Positions 54,501 to 63,831 of a stretch of 64,000 nt of DNA are shown here, in pieces. Every line of letters begins with the position of its first letter. Positions within the stretch are counted from its first letter, which is position 1. Source of the stretch: Thermotoga sp. SG1 (lineage in GTDB: Bacteria > Thermotogota > Thermotogae > Thermotogales > Thermotogaceae); contig NZ_LNDD01000005.1 of assembly GCF_002865985.1 (NCBI RefSeq), positions 62,001 through 126,000 on the forward strand. Direction: 5' to 3'. A model generated the notes under the pieces. That model made no database searches and was not told where the DNA came from. It saw only the letters and a program-made list of their open reading frames with translations. The translations under genes were made by a program, and so were the position numbers.

Positions 54501-56480
54501 CTTTTTCAACACCTCTCTGACCTTGAAGAGCTCATCACGCAAGGCAGCTGCATCTTCGTATCTCAGTTCACTTGCTGCTCTGTACATCTCTTCTTCCAGA
54601 AGGCTCATGTACTCCTCCAGAGAGAGACTTTCTTTCATAGAAAAGATATTCTTGAGTGTATCACCGTACTTGGCAGGTTCTTCTTTCACCATGAACTGTT
54701 CGAACACCTCTATCTCAAGCGGTTTCACTATGGAGCGTGGTGTGATACCGTGTTTTTTGTTGTATTCAAGTTGTATCCTCCTTCTTCTGTTCGTCTCTTC
54801 GATCGCTCTCTTCATGGCGTTCGTTATTCTGTCAGCGTACATGATTACCTTCCCATTCACGTTCCTTGCGGTTCTTCCAATTATCTGTATGAGAGTTGTT
54901 TCAGACCGAAGAAATCCTTCCACATCAGCGTCCATGATGGCAACAAGAGAAACTTCGGGAAGATCGAGCCCCTCTCTCAAAAGATTCACCCCAACCACAA
55001 CGTCTACATCACCGCGCCTCAGTTTTTTCAAGACTTCAACTCTTTCTATCGCATCCAATTCAGAATGAAGATACAGGGACTTTATACCGAGTTCTGTGAG
55101 ATGTTCGCTCAGAAGCTCTGCTGTTTTTTTGGTGAGAACCGTCACAAGAGCCCTTTCTCCCCTCTGTTTCACCTTCACTATCTCGTTTATGAGGTCGTCC
55201 ACCTGCCCTTTAGTGGGACGAACCTCCACCTCTGGGTCGACGAGGCCAGTTGGTCTTATGATCTGTTCGACCACCTGTTCAGAAACAGAAAGTTCAAAAT
55301 CTCCCGGTGTGGCTGAGACGAACACGATCTGCCCCACCTTCTTCAGAAACTCTTCGAAAGTGAGTGGTCTGTTGTCGTAGGCAGAGGGAAGACGAAATCC
55401 ATACTCCACAAGGTTTTTCTTTCTGGATCTGTCACCGTTGTACATTGCTCTGAGCTGAGGTACCGTAATGTGAGACTCGTCTATGAAGACCACGAAATCA
55501 TCGTCGAAATAGTCCAGGAGTGTGTAGGGTGGCTCTCCCGGTTTTCTTCCATCGAAGTGTCTAGAGTAGTTTTCTATGCCAGGACAGTATCCCATGGTTT
55601 CAAGAAGTTCTATGTCGTTCAGTGTTCTTTGCTTCAATCTTTCGTATTCAAGTAGTTTTCCCTGCTTTTTGAGTTCAGCGAGTCTTTCTCTGAGTTCTTC
55701 CTTTATCGATTTAATAGCTCTTTTCAGTTTCTCTTCGGTCGTCACAAACTCCACAGCAGGATAGATGATGATTTTGTCGAGTCTTTCAATGGTTGTTCGA
55801 TTAAAGCGATCTATCAGAGAAATAGAGTCTATCTCATCGCCGAAAAATTCTATGCGTATACCTTCATCTTGATAGGTAGGATATATCTCCAGCGTATCAC
55901 CTCTTATTCTGAAACATCCAGAAAGAGATACGTCTTCGGTTCTCTGATATCCTATCTTTGCAAGTTTTTCCGCAAGTTCGAAAACATCCACTTTATCTTC
56001 CACAGAGAGTTTTATATTCATCTTGTCGAAATCGTTTGGATCCCCCGTGGCGTAAATACACGAGACACTTGCAACGACAATCACATCTCTTCTGGTTCTG
56101 ACCGATTTCAGGGTGGACATGCGCATCCTCACGATCACATCGTTTATATCGGCGTTCTTTTCTATGTAGAGATCTTTGGTGGGTATGTAAGCCTCCGGCT
56201 GATAGTAGTCGTAGTAACTGATGAAGAACTCCACCCTGTTTTCGGGAAAGAAGGTTTTGAACTCCTGGTACAGTTGAGCGGCGAGGGTCTTGTTTGGAGA
56301 GATCACAAGTGTTGGCCTGTTCACACGCGCTATCACGTTGGCCATGGTGAAGGTCTTTCCGCTTCCTGTAACACCAAGAAGTGTCTGGAACCTCATTCCT
56401 CTGTTCAATCCTTCCACCAGTTTCTCTATTGCCTGTGGCTGATCACCGGTGGGCTCAAATTCACTCACCAGCTTGAACAC
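54486..56480 (-). CDS. uvrB: excinuclease ABC subunit B
   Basis: A 664-residue UvrB. Walker A GVTGSGKT at 36-43; the beta-hairpin around [16 protein letters not shown] with its tyrosines for damage checking; Walker B VFIDESH; helicase motifs [12 protein letters not shown] and [10 protein letters not shown]-terminal UVR domain ([22 protein letters not shown]) for UvrC contact. The start is GTG 56480 with GGAGG nine bases upstream. It stands alone on the minus strand between tRNA-Asp and transketolase. Confidence 0.97.
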   Translation of the reverse strand: MFKLVSEFEPTGDQPQAIEKLVEGLNRGMRFQTLLGVTGSGKTFTMANVIARVNRPTLVISPNKTLAAQLYQEFKTFFPENRVEFFISYYDYYQPEAYIPTKDLYIEKNADINDVIVRMRMSTLKSVRTRRDVIVVASVSCIYATGDPNDFDKMNIKLSVEDKVDVFELAEKLAKIGYQRTEDVSLSGCFRIRGDTLEIYPTYQDEGIRIEFFGDEIDSISLIDRFNRTTIERLDKIIIYPAVEFVTTEEKLKRAIKSIKEELRERLAELKKQGKLLEYERLKQRTLNDIELLETMGYCPGIENYSRHFDGRKPGEPPYTLLDYFDDDFVVFIDESHITVPQLRAMYNGDRSRKKNLVEYGFRLPSAYDNRPLTFEEFLKKVGQIVFVSATPGDFELSVSEQVVEQIIRPTGLVDPEVEVRPTKGQVDDLINEIVKVKQRGERALVTVLTKKTAELLSEHLTELGIKSLYLHSELDAIERVEVLKKLRRGDVDVVVGVNLLREGLDLPEVSLVAIMDADVEGFLRSETTLIQIIGRTARNVNGKVIMYADRITNAMKRAIEETNRRRRIQLEYNKKHGITPRSIVKPLEIEVFEQFMVKEEPAKYGDTLKNIFSMKESLSLEEYMSLLEEEMYRAASELRYEDAAALRDELFKVREVLKKKKGH

Positions 56481-56519
56481 AATTTTTTCCTCCTTGAAAA
56501 CTTTTTAACATCTCAATAA

Positions 56520-56528
56520 TGGTAGAAT
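56520..56528 (+). promoter_or_regulatory. extended -10 promoter TGGTAGAAT for transketolase
   Basis: TG-G-TAGAAT about 70 bases before the ATG at 56597; the -35 region has no match at 16-18 bases. The leader of about 60 bases ends in a strong GAGGAGGTGAGG site. Confidence 0.5.
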
Positions 56529-56596
56529 CTCAGAAGATGGTTGAAAACATTTCCACACATTATTATGACTCAAATCGGAGGAGGTGAGGTTTAACA

Positions 56597-58504
56597 ATGG
56601 AAAGATTCCCTTACGAAAAGCTTCCAGAAAGCGAACTCAAAGAATTGAAGGAACTTGGAAGACTCTGCCGTGGAGATATCCTGAAGATGACCTACATCGC
56701 AAACTCCGGACATCCCGGTGGGTCCATGTCCTCCATCGACCTGTATCTCACCGTTTTCAAATACGCAAAACTGAAACCTGCCGATGATCCCGCAAGGGAT
56801 AGGATCGTGATCAGCCACGGACACACCTCTCCCGGCGTCTACGCTGCGATGGCTCGTCTTGGTTTTGTCGACCTCGATGAGGTTCTCACGGGATTCAGAC
56901 ATCCCGCTTCTGTGTTCGAAGGACACGTGACCCGTGGAGTAGGAATAGTCGACTGGACCACAGGAAATCTCGGCCAGGGTCTTTCAGCCGGACTCGGGTT
57001 TGCCCTGGCATCTAGGTTCACAGGAAGAGATTACCACGTTTTCGTTCTGATGAGTGATGCTGAGCAGGCAAAGGGACAGGTGGCAGAAGCAAGAAGGGTA
57101 GCGAAAAAATACGGTGTCACAAACCTCACCGTGATCATCGACTACAATGACGCCCAGATCAGTGGACGAGCCAGGGATGTCATGCCCGTGAACATAAAGG
57201 AAAATTATCTGGCAGACGGCTGGAGAGTAATCGAAATTGACGGTCACGATTACGAACAAATCTACCTTGCCTTGAAAGAAGCGGTTGAAGATGAATTGAA
57301 TCCAGTTGCCATTCTCGCAAAGACGGTTATGGGAAAGGGCGTCTCCTTCATGGAGAACGAGGTCAAATACCACGGAAAACCTCTGAACAGAGAAGAACTG
57401 GAGAAGGCCCTTTCAGAACTCGGCATCGAAAACGACGTAGATGTTTACATAGAAAAGAGAAAGAAACTTCCTGTGGAAAAGCACAGAAAAGTTCACAAAA
57501 CCTACCCTGTGAAGATCGATACGGGAGATCCCATCACCTACACCGAACCTCTCGACAACAGAAGCGCCTTTGGAAAAGCACTTCTCGATCTGGTGAAGAA
57601 GAACGCAGACAACTCTGACGCCACGCCCATCGTTGCTGTGGACTGTGACCTCAAAGGTTCAGTGAAACTGGATCTTCTGGACAAAGAATTTCCAGAAAGG
57701 GTTCTAGAAGTTGGTGTTCAGGAACACAACGCCGCTGCTATGGCGGGAGCGCTTTCTGCAGAGGGTGTGATCACATTCTTTGCAGACTTCGGTGTATTTG
57801 GAATCTCCGAGACCTACAATCAGCACAGGCTGAACGCCATAAACGGAACAAATCTGAAGGTCGTCGTCACGCACTGTGGTCTCAACGTGGGAGAAGACGG
57901 AAAGACTCACCATGGGCTCGATTACATCTCCGGTCCCATGAACTGGTACGGCTTCAAGGTGATCGTTCCCGGAGATCCGAACCAGACGGACAGAGCGGTA
58001 AGATACGCCGCAAAAGAATACGGAAACTTCGTGATCGCCATGGGAAGATCAAAACTTCCCATCGTTCTGGATGAAAACGGAAAACCCTTCTTCGGAGAGG
58101 ATTACACCTTCGAGTACGGAAAGATCGACGTTGTGAGGGAAGGAAGCGATGCTGTGATCGTAACGTACGGATCCACTCTCCATCTTGCGGTGGAAGCAGC
58201 CGACGATCTCAGAAAAGAAGGTATCAGAGTCTCTGTGTTGAATGTATCCTGTCCTGTGGATCTTGACATAGAGACACTGAAGGTGCTCGATGGAAAACCC
58301 GTTCTCGTGGTGGAGGATCATAACGTCCTCACTGGACTTGGAAGTTATCTTGGAACGGTGCTTCTTGAGAATGGAATCCTGCCGAAAAAATACGTCAGGG
58401 TCGGTGTTCCAGAGTTCGCCGTATCCGGAGATTACAAACTCCTCTACAAACTCTACGGTCTGGACAAGGAAGGCATCGTTTCAAGGCTCAAAGAAATGCT
58501 CTGA
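56597..58504 (+). CDS. tkt: transketolase
   Basis: A 635-residue single-chain transketolase moving two-carbon units between sugar phosphates. N-terminal thiamine domain: ANSGHPGGSMS, ISHGHTSPGVYAAM, GDAEQ-like MSDAEQAKGQ and DYNDAQISG. Middle pyrimidine domain: VGVQEHNAAAMAGAL and FFADFGVFGISETYNQHRLNAIN. Many bacteria of this kind split the enzyme in two, but here it is one chain. It works with rpe (21966) in the non-oxidative pentose phosphate pathway and is related to dxs at the right edge. Confidence 0.96.
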   Translation: MERFPYEKLPESELKELKELGRLCRGDILKMTYIANSGHPGGSMSSIDLYLTVFKYAKLKPADDPARDRIVISHGHTSPGVYAAMARLGFVDLDEVLTGFRHPASVFEGHVTRGVGIVDWTTGNLGQGLSAGLGFALASRFTGRDYHVFVLMSDAEQAKGQVAEARRVAKKYGVTNLTVIIDYNDAQISGRARDVMPVNIKENYLADGWRVIEIDGHDYEQIYLALKEAVEDELNPVAILAKTVMGKGVSFMENEVKYHGKPLNREELEKALSELGIENDVDVYIEKRKKLPVEKHRKVHKTYPVKIDTGDPITYTEPLDNRSAFGKALLDLVKKNADNSDATPIVAVDCDLKGSVKLDLLDKEFPERVLEVGVQEHNAAAMAGALSAEGVITFFADFGVFGISETYNQHRLNAINGTNLKVVVTHCGLNVGEDGKTHHGLDYISGPMNWYGFKVIVPGDPNQTDRAVRYAAKEYGNFVIAMGRSKLPIVLDENGKPFFGEDYTFEYGKIDVVREGSDAVIVTYGSTLHLAVEAADDLRKEGIRVSVLNVSCPVDLDIETLKVLDGKPVLVVEDHNVLTGLGSYLGTVLLENGILPKKYVRVGVPEFAVSGDYKLLYKLYGLDKEGIVSRLKEML

Positions 58505-58518
58505 AAACATCGCTGTTA

Positions 58519-58527
58519 TGGTAAAAT
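58519..58527 (+). promoter_or_regulatory. extended -10 promoter TGGTAAAAT for the efp operon
   Basis: TG-G-TAAAAT ends two bases before the hairpin at 58529. Predicted initiation near 58534 falls inside the left arm of that hairpin. Confidence 0.55.
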
Positions 58528-58528
58528 T

Positions 58529-58563
58529 CTACGAGGGGAGAGAATCCCCTCGTAGATTTTGTT
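58529..58563 (+). terminator. terminator after transketolase
   Basis: CTACGAGGGG / CCCCTCGTAG form a perfect 10-base stem around AGAGAAT, followed by ATTTTGTT. Further A-T pairs outside the arms extend it to about 15 pairs with one mismatch. It stops transcripts arriving from tkt. Confidence 0.85.
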
Positions 58564-58578
58564 ATGGGAGGTGTTTGC

Positions 58579-59136
58579 ATGATCGAAGTAGGTGACCTGA
58601 AAAAGGGCATGTTCATCATCTACGATGGTGAGATATACAGGGTACTCGAGGCAAGCAAACACTTCATGGGAAGAGGAAGTGGACTTGTTAGAACAAAACT
58701 TAAGAATGTGAAAACAGGTCTTGTGAGGGAAGTGAACTTCCCGAGTGGTGAAAAGGTACCCGAAGCAGAACTTTCCTTCAGAAAAGCCCAGTATCTTTAC
58801 AGAGATGGAGACCACTATTATTTCATGACCCTGGACGATTACGAACAGCACGCTCTCAGCGAAGAAGAAATCGGGGATGCCAAGTACTATCTGGTTGAAA
58901 ACATGGAAGTAGACCTTGTTTTCCACGAGGGTGTTCCTATAGGTGTTGAACTTCCCACCACCGTTGAATTGACCGTTGTGGAAACAGAGCCTTCTTTCAA
59001 AGGTGACACCGTCTCCGGTGGCGGAAAACCAGCCGTGCTTGAGACAGGACTGAAGATCACCGTTCCTTACTTCATAGAAACTGGTGATAAAATAAAGGTT
59101 GACACAAGAACAGGTGAGTACGTGGGAAGAGCATAA
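58579..59136 (+). CDS. efp: translation elongation factor P
   Basis: A 185-residue EF-P with its three beta domains; it relieves ribosome stalling at proline runs. The N-terminal KOW-like domain has the tip loop [10 protein letters not shown], where an arginine stands at the place of the modified lysine of E. coli; the C-terminal signature is [30 protein letters not shown] 58579 follows GGGAGGTG. No EpmA/EpmB or EarP gene lies in the window. First gene of an operon running to dxs. Confidence 0.96.
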
Positions 59137-59152
59137 AAAAGGGGGGATTGGC

Positions 59153-59506
59153 ATGGCAGAGGAATACAAGAACATCGAAATATCCGATGGAGTGATAAAA
59201 GAGATCGCGATCAGAAGCATTGGAGAGTTTCTCGGAGACGTTGGTTCCAGAGTGATGAAGAAAATCAGAAAGAGTCTGGATGTCACAAGGAACCCAGATG
59301 ACAGCCTCGTCATCGAGTTCAAAATCGATGTCCCTTACGGTGAACCCATTCCTGAATACGTTTCCAAACTCACCGAGAAAGTGAAACACGATATCGAGAT
59401 GATGACCTCCATGAGAGTGGAATCCATCAACGTAACGGTGGAGAACGTTTTCGAGAAGGAAGAAGAGATAGAAGAACCCGAGGAGGGTGAAGAGAACCAA
59501 GAATGA
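59153..59506 (+). CDS. Asp23/YqhY-family alkaline-shock-like protein
   Basis: A 117-residue Asp23 (DUF322) family protein: the N-terminal IEISDGVIKEIAIRSIGEF and VIEFKIDVPYGEPIPEYVSKLTEKVKHDIE fit the family, ending in a long acidic tail of glutamates. In Firmicutes these proteins are near the membrane or tied to lipid synthesis (YqhY). ATG 59153 follows GGGGGG. It keeps the place it has in Firmicutes between efp and nusB. Confidence 0.85.
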   Translation: MAEEYKNIEISDGVIKEIAIRSIGEFLGDVGSRVMKKIRKSLDVTRNPDDSLVIEFKIDVPYGEPIPEYVSKLTEKVKHDIEMMTSMRVESINVTVENVFEKEEEIEEPEEGEENQE

Positions 59507-59530
59507 ACATTCAAGAAAGGAGATCCAGAC

Positions 59531-59959
59531 ATGAAAACACCGAGGCGAAGAATGAGGCTTGCTGTCTTCAAAGCTCTTTTTCAACATGAATTCAGGAAAG
59601 ATGAGGATCTTGAGCAGATACTCGAGGAAATACTGGACGACAGTTACGATGAAAAGGCAAAAAAAGATGCAAGACGCTATATTCGGAACATTAAAGCACA
59701 CCTTCAAACGATAGACGATCTCATCTCCAGGTACCTTGAGCGCTGGACGATAGATCGTCTCTCTGCTGTTGACAGAAACATCCTGAGGCTTGGAACCTAT
59801 GAACTCCTTTACGAGAAAGACATCCCCATAGAGGTTACGATCAATGAAGCCATAGAGATAGCCAAAAGATATGGTACTGAAAACAGCGGAAAATTCGTAA
59901 ACGGCATACTGGATAGAATTGCAAAAGAGAACGCTCCAAAGGAAAAATTCGATTTGTGA
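59531..59959 (+). CDS. nusB: transcription antitermination factor NusB
   Basis: A 142-residue all-helical protein of the NusB family; with NusE (S10) it binds boxA RNA and supports rRNA antitermination. It opens [19 protein letters not shown], with the core [25 protein letters not shown] and [36 protein letters not shown] precedes the ATG. The fhs gene follows. Confidence 0.95.
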   Translation: MKTPRRRMRLAVFKALFQHEFRKDEDLEQILEEILDDSYDEKAKKDARRYIRNIKAHLQTIDDLISRYLERWTIDRLSAVDRNILRLGTYELLYEKDIPIEVTINEAIEIAKRYGTENSGKFVNGILDRIAKENAPKEKFDL

Positions 59960-59970
59960 AGGTGATAAAG

Positions 59971-61599
59971 TTGATTCCGATAAAAAAGATCGCAGAGAAC
60001 GTGGGGATAGGCGAAAACCACCTGTTTCCTTATGGCCGATACATTGCAAAGGTAGACCACAGGCTTCTGAAAGAACTCGAGGGTAGGAAAAACGGAAAAC
60101 TGATTCTTGTGACGGCGATCACACCAACACCCGCAGGTGAAGGAAAAACCACCACCAGTATAGGACTCTCTATGGCATTGAACAGAATTGGAAGCAAATC
60201 TTTTGTGACGCTCCGTGAGCCTTCACTGGGACCCACCCTCGGTCTGAAGGGAGGAGCAACTGGGGGAGGAAGAGCAAAGGTCGTTCCCTCCACTGAAATA
60301 AACCTGCATTTCACCGGAGACATGCACGCTGTAGCAAGTGCTCACAATTTGCTGTCTGCTGTTCTAGATTCTCATATAAAACACGGGAACGAACTTAGAA
60401 TAGATCAAACGAAGATCTTCTGGAAACGAACTATGGACATGAACGATCGCTCTCTCAGAAAGATCGTGATAGGCCTTGGCGGTTCGGCAAATGGCATCCC
60501 AAGAGAAGATGGTTTCATCATAACCGCAGCCTCCGAGGTAATGGCAATACTCAGCCTGTCTACAGATTTGAAAGACCTGAAGGATCGCCTTGGAAGAATC
60601 GTTGTTGCACTCGATTCAAAGGGAAAACCAGTGAGAGCCTCCGATCTTGGTGTTCAGGGTGCGATGACCGCTCTTCTGAAAGATGCTATCAATCCAAATC
60701 TTGTTCAGACAACAGAAGGAACCCCCGCCTTCGTTCATGGAGGACCCTTTGCCAACATTGCCCACGGGACTAACTCCGTTATTGCAACGAAGCTAGCTTT
60801 GAAACTCAGTGATTATGTGGTGGCCGAAGCGGGCTTCGGTGCAGACCTTGGAGCAGAAAAATTCATTGATTTTGTTTCCCGAGTTGGAGGTTTCTATCCA
60901 GGTGCTGTTGTTCTTGTGGCAACAGTTCGAGCGTTGAAGTATCACGGTGGCAGTGAGATTGACAATCTTCATGAAGAAGATCTGGAGGCGTTGAAACAAG
61001 GATTCGAAAATCTGAAGGTTCATGCGGAAAACCTGAAAAAATTTGGCCTTCCTGTTGTAGTGGCTTTGAACAGGTTCGAAACCGACACAGAAAAAGAGAT
61101 CTCCTTTGTGATAAATGAATGTGAAAAACTCGGAGTCAGCGCGGTGGTCAGTGAGGTTTTCACAAAGGGAAGCGAAGGAGGAGTGGAGCTTGCAAAAGCA
61201 GTGACCGAAATCATCAAAGATCCGTCTCCTTTCTTTCTCTACGATTGGGAAGATCCGATTGAAAAGAAAGTGGAGATCCTCGCAAGGGAGATCTACAGGG
61301 CAAAGGATGTTGAGTACACAGACGAGGCCCGAAAGGCTTTGAAGTTCATAAAAAAGAACAGTTTTGATCATCTTCCCGTGATCGTGGCCAAAACCCCAAA
61401 GTCTCTCTCCCACGATCCAAAGCTCCGGGGAGCACCTGAAGGTTACACCTTCGTTGTTCGGGACGCTTACGTTTCGGCAGGAGCAGGTTTTGTTGTTGTT
61501 CTAGCAGGAGACATAAATCTCATGCCTGGTCTTCCGAAAAACCCCAACGCCCTGAACATGGACGTGGATGAAAACGGCAACATCATGGGAGTCTCTTGA
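59971..61599 (+). CDS. fhs: formate-tetrahydrofolate ligase
   Basis: A 542-residue enzyme that uses ATP to join formate and tetrahydrofolate, giving 10-formyl-THF. The P-loop-like [18 protein letters not shown] and the conserved [20 protein letters not shown] and [12 protein letters not shown]-like segments are present. Length is normal. TTG 59971 is chosen because AAGGTGAT lies eight bases upstream; GTG 59956, overlapping the nusB stop, has a worse site. It is next to folD, so one-carbon interconversion is encoded together. Confidence 0.93.
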   Translation: MIPIKKIAENVGIGENHLFPYGRYIAKVDHRLLKELEGRKNGKLILVTAITPTPAGEGKTTTSIGLSMALNRIGSKSFVTLREPSLGPTLGLKGGATGGGRAKVVPSTEINLHFTGDMHAVASAHNLLSAVLDSHIKHGNELRIDQTKIFWKRTMDMNDRSLRKIVIGLGGSANGIPREDGFIITAASEVMAILSLSTDLKDLKDRLGRIVVALDSKGKPVRASDLGVQGAMTALLKDAINPNLVQTTEGTPAFVHGGPFANIAHGTNSVIATKLALKLSDYVVAEAGFGADLGAEKFIDFVSRVGGFYPGAVVLVATVRALKYHGGSEIDNLHEEDLEALKQGFENLKVHAENLKKFGLPVVVALNRFETDTEKEISFVINECEKLGVSAVVSEVFTKGSEGGVELAKAVTEIIKDPSPFFLYDWEDPIEKKVEILAREIYRAKDVEYTDEARKALKFIKKNSFDHLPVIVAKTPKSLSHDPKLRGAPEGYTFVVRDAYVSAGAGFVVVLAGDINLMPGLPKNPNALNMDVDENGNIMGVS

Positions 61600-61612
61600 A
61601 GGGGGATCGACC

Positions 61613-62428
61613 GTGTGGATAGACTGTAAATCCATAGCGAAGTCCATTGAAGAAGACGTCAAAAAGAGAGTGGATCTGCTTTCTTTCACTCCGAAACTTG
61701 TCAGTGTGGTGGGAACGGATGATCTTTCTACCGCTTCATATCTCAGATCTCAGAAAAGAAAGGCAGAGAAACTGGGAATAGATTTTGAAACAATCAAAAC
61801 GTCTCCTGGAGATTTTCTTTCCACCCTGGAGAAACTCGCTGAAGACGAGAATGTGAACGGTGTCTTCGTTGCAAGACCCCTGCCAGAGGGACTGGATGAA
61901 AAACGGGTGTTCTCTGCCGTACCCGTCGAAAAGGATGTTGAAGGTGTCAATCCTGAAAACCTAGGATTTTTGCTCTATGGAGAGGAGACCTTCCCACCGT
62001 GTACCGCAGAGGCCGTTGTGAAAGTTCTGGAGAGTGTCACTGAGATTTCTGGAAAGAAAGTTACGATCGTTGGAAGAAGCGTTACTGTGGGAAAACCTCT
62101 TGCGATTATGCTTCTGAAGAAGGGAAGAGACGCCACTGTCACTGTTTGCCATTCCAGGACGCAAAATCTTGGGGAAATCACAAGGGCCAGTGATATCGTT
62201 GTCGTTGCCGTTGGAAAGGCCCATTTCCTGAAAAAAGACATGGTGAAGAACAATGCTATCGTGATAGATGTTGGGATCAACTACGTGGATGGAAAATGGT
62301 GCGGAGATGTGGACCCTGCCGTCGAGGAGATAGCACAGGTTACACCTGTTCCCGGTGGTGTGGGGCAGATCACAACCGCCCTTTTGTTTGAACATGTGGT
62401 GAGAGCGGCGGAGCGTCAGAAAGTATGA
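61613..62428 (+). CDS. folD: FolD, methylene-THF dehydrogenase/cyclohydrolase family, with altered catalytic residues
   Basis: A 271-residue FolD-family protein. The NADP-binding half is normal (VGRSVTVGKPLAIMLL, TVTVCHSRT, VAVGKAHFL, VIDVGINY). In the catalytic half three family positions differ: the YxxxK lysine is Q47 (YLRSQ, Y43), the glutamine of VQLPLP is A87 (VARPLP), and the second aspartate of KDVDG is E110 (KDVEG). Residue K48 lies one place after Q47. The C-terminus reads TPVPGGVGQITTALL instead of the usual GVGPMT. GTG 61613 is seven bases after GGGGG. Dehydrogenase activity may remain; cyclohydrolase is doubtful. Confidence 0.9.
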   Translation: MWIDCKSIAKSIEEDVKKRVDLLSFTPKLVSVVGTDDLSTASYLRSQKRKAEKLGIDFETIKTSPGDFLSTLEKLAEDENVNGVFVARPLPEGLDEKRVFSAVPVEKDVEGVNPENLGFLLYGEETFPPCTAEAVVKVLESVTEISGKKVTIVGRSVTVGKPLAIMLLKKGRDATVTVCHSRTQNLGEITRASDIVVVAVGKAHFLKKDMVKNNAIVIDVGINYVDGKWCGDVDPAVEEIAQVTPVPGGVGQITTALLFEHVVRAAERQKV

Positions 62429-63606
62429 GAGAGATCGTCTACACCGTCACGGAGATAAGCGAGTATATAAAAAAGCTGCTCGAAGAGGATCCTTATCTCG
62501 TCAACGTGAGTGTATACGGAGAAGTCACCAATGTGCGCCCTAGAAAGGGCCACATTTTTTTCTCGCTGGTCGATGAAAACGCAAAACTGGACTGTGTCCT
62601 GTTCGGTGGGGACAACATGGGAATCCGCCTCCAGGAAGGCAGGATGGCTCTCGTCGATGGCAGTATAAGTGTTTACACACCACACGGAACGTACAGGTTC
62701 GTCTGCTCGAACATAAGGTACCTTGACCATATCGGAACTTACCAGATGAAGTTCGAAACGACCTTAAAAAAGCTCCTCGAGGAAGGTCTTCTGTATCGTC
62801 CCAAAAGACCACTTCCCAGATTTCCAAAGAGAATCGGTGTCATCACCTCCAGGAGTTCTGCAGCGTTTCAAGATGTGATAAGAACGGCAAAGGAGCGAAA
62901 ATCCCCCGTTGAGATATACCTGTTTCACACCTCCGTTCAGGGAGATTCTGCGAAGAAAGAGTTGATAGAAGCCTTGAGGAAGGCAAACAAGTACGATCTG
63001 GATCTTGTCCTGATAGTCAGAGGAGGTGGATCCAGGGAAGATCTGTGGGTGTTCAACGAAGAGGAAGTGGTGCGAGAAATTCTGAAGATGAAACATCCTG
63101 TCGTGACGGGAATAGGACACGAGATAGATCGTGTCATAGCGGATTTTGCGGCAGATGTATCCATGCACACACCAACAGGAGCAGCCGAATACGTCCTTCC
63201 TGATTTCAGAGACGTTCATGAAGAGCTGAAAAATCTCTATGAGAGAATGAAAGATACCGTTCTGGAGAAGATAACGCGTGAGGAAGAAAGACTGAACAGA
63301 CTATTTCATTACATCAAGGCAGCAGCAAAAAGAAAGTATGAAATAAACAAACTGACAGCCGTCAGGGTCAAAGAACTGGCGGGGAAACTCAGGAGTTTGG
63401 TGTTGAACTCTGTGAGAAGAAAACATGAAAGGGTGGAACATCTCTTCAGAGTACTTGAGAGTCTGAAACCAACAAGATTTCTTGACAAAGGATTTGTTCT
63501 GGTGAAAAAGGAAGGCAAAATCGTGAAAGAGGCCGCATCTTTGAATTCAGGAGACATCGTGTTTCTTATTTTCAGAGATGGTGAAAAGAAGGCGAGGGTG
63601 ATCTAG
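62425..63606 (+). CDS. xseA: exodeoxyribonuclease VII large subunit
   Basis: A 393-residue XseA: N-terminal OB fold (VSVYGEVTNVRPRKGHIFFSLVDENA), catalytic domain with GVITSRSSAAFQDVIRT, LVLIVRGGGSREDLWVFNEEEV and ITGIGHEID-like VTGIGHEIDRVIADFAADVSMHTPTGAAE, and a coiled-coil C-terminus. With XseB it degrades single-stranded DNA. ATG 62425 overlaps the folD stop; xseB follows without a gap. Confidence 0.95.
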   Translation: MREIVYTVTEISEYIKKLLEEDPYLVNVSVYGEVTNVRPRKGHIFFSLVDENAKLDCVLFGGDNMGIRLQEGRMALVDGSISVYTPHGTYRFVCSNIRYLDHIGTYQMKFETTLKKLLEEGLLYRPKRPLPRFPKRIGVITSRSSAAFQDVIRTAKERKSPVEIYLFHTSVQGDSAKKELIEALRKANKYDLDLVLIVRGGGSREDLWVFNEEEVVREILKMKHPVVTGIGHEIDRVIADFAADVSMHTPTGAAEYVLPDFRDVHEELKNLYERMKDTVLEKITREEERLNRLFHYIKAAAKRKYEINKLTAVRVKELAGKLRSLVLNSVRRKHERVEHLFRVLESLKPTRFLDKGFVLVKKEGKIVKEAASLNSGDIVFLIFRDGEKKARVI

Positions 63607-63831
63607 GTGGACTTCGAAGAGATGATGAAAGAACTGGAAGAAATCGTCAACAGACTCGAAAACGAAGACCTGTCTCTTGAAGAGTCCATTGAACTCTTTC
63701 AAAGAGGTGTGGAACTCTACAAAAAATGCAGGGAGATCCTTCAGAAAAAGCAGTTGAAAATCATCGATGTTTTGAAAGAACTGGAAGGTGATGAAGATGA
63801 TACTGGACGAAATCAAGAAAATGAGTCATGA
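63607..63831 (+). CDS. xseB: exodeoxyribonuclease VII small subunit
   Basis: A 74-residue helical protein, [39 protein letters not shown], the typical XseB hairpin that binds the XseA arms. GTG 63607 directly follows the xseA stop, with GAGGGTGAT upstream. Its last 35 bases overlap the dxs start. Confidence 0.94.
   Translation: MDFEEMMKELEEIVNRLENEDLSLEESIELFQRGVELYKKCREILQKKQLKIIDVLKELEGDEDDTGRNQENES

Noticed and set aside
56597-58504. The two halves of transketolase as separate genes
   Set aside because: The frame runs unbroken over 635 codons with both thiamine and pyrimidine domains, so it is a single-chain enzyme.
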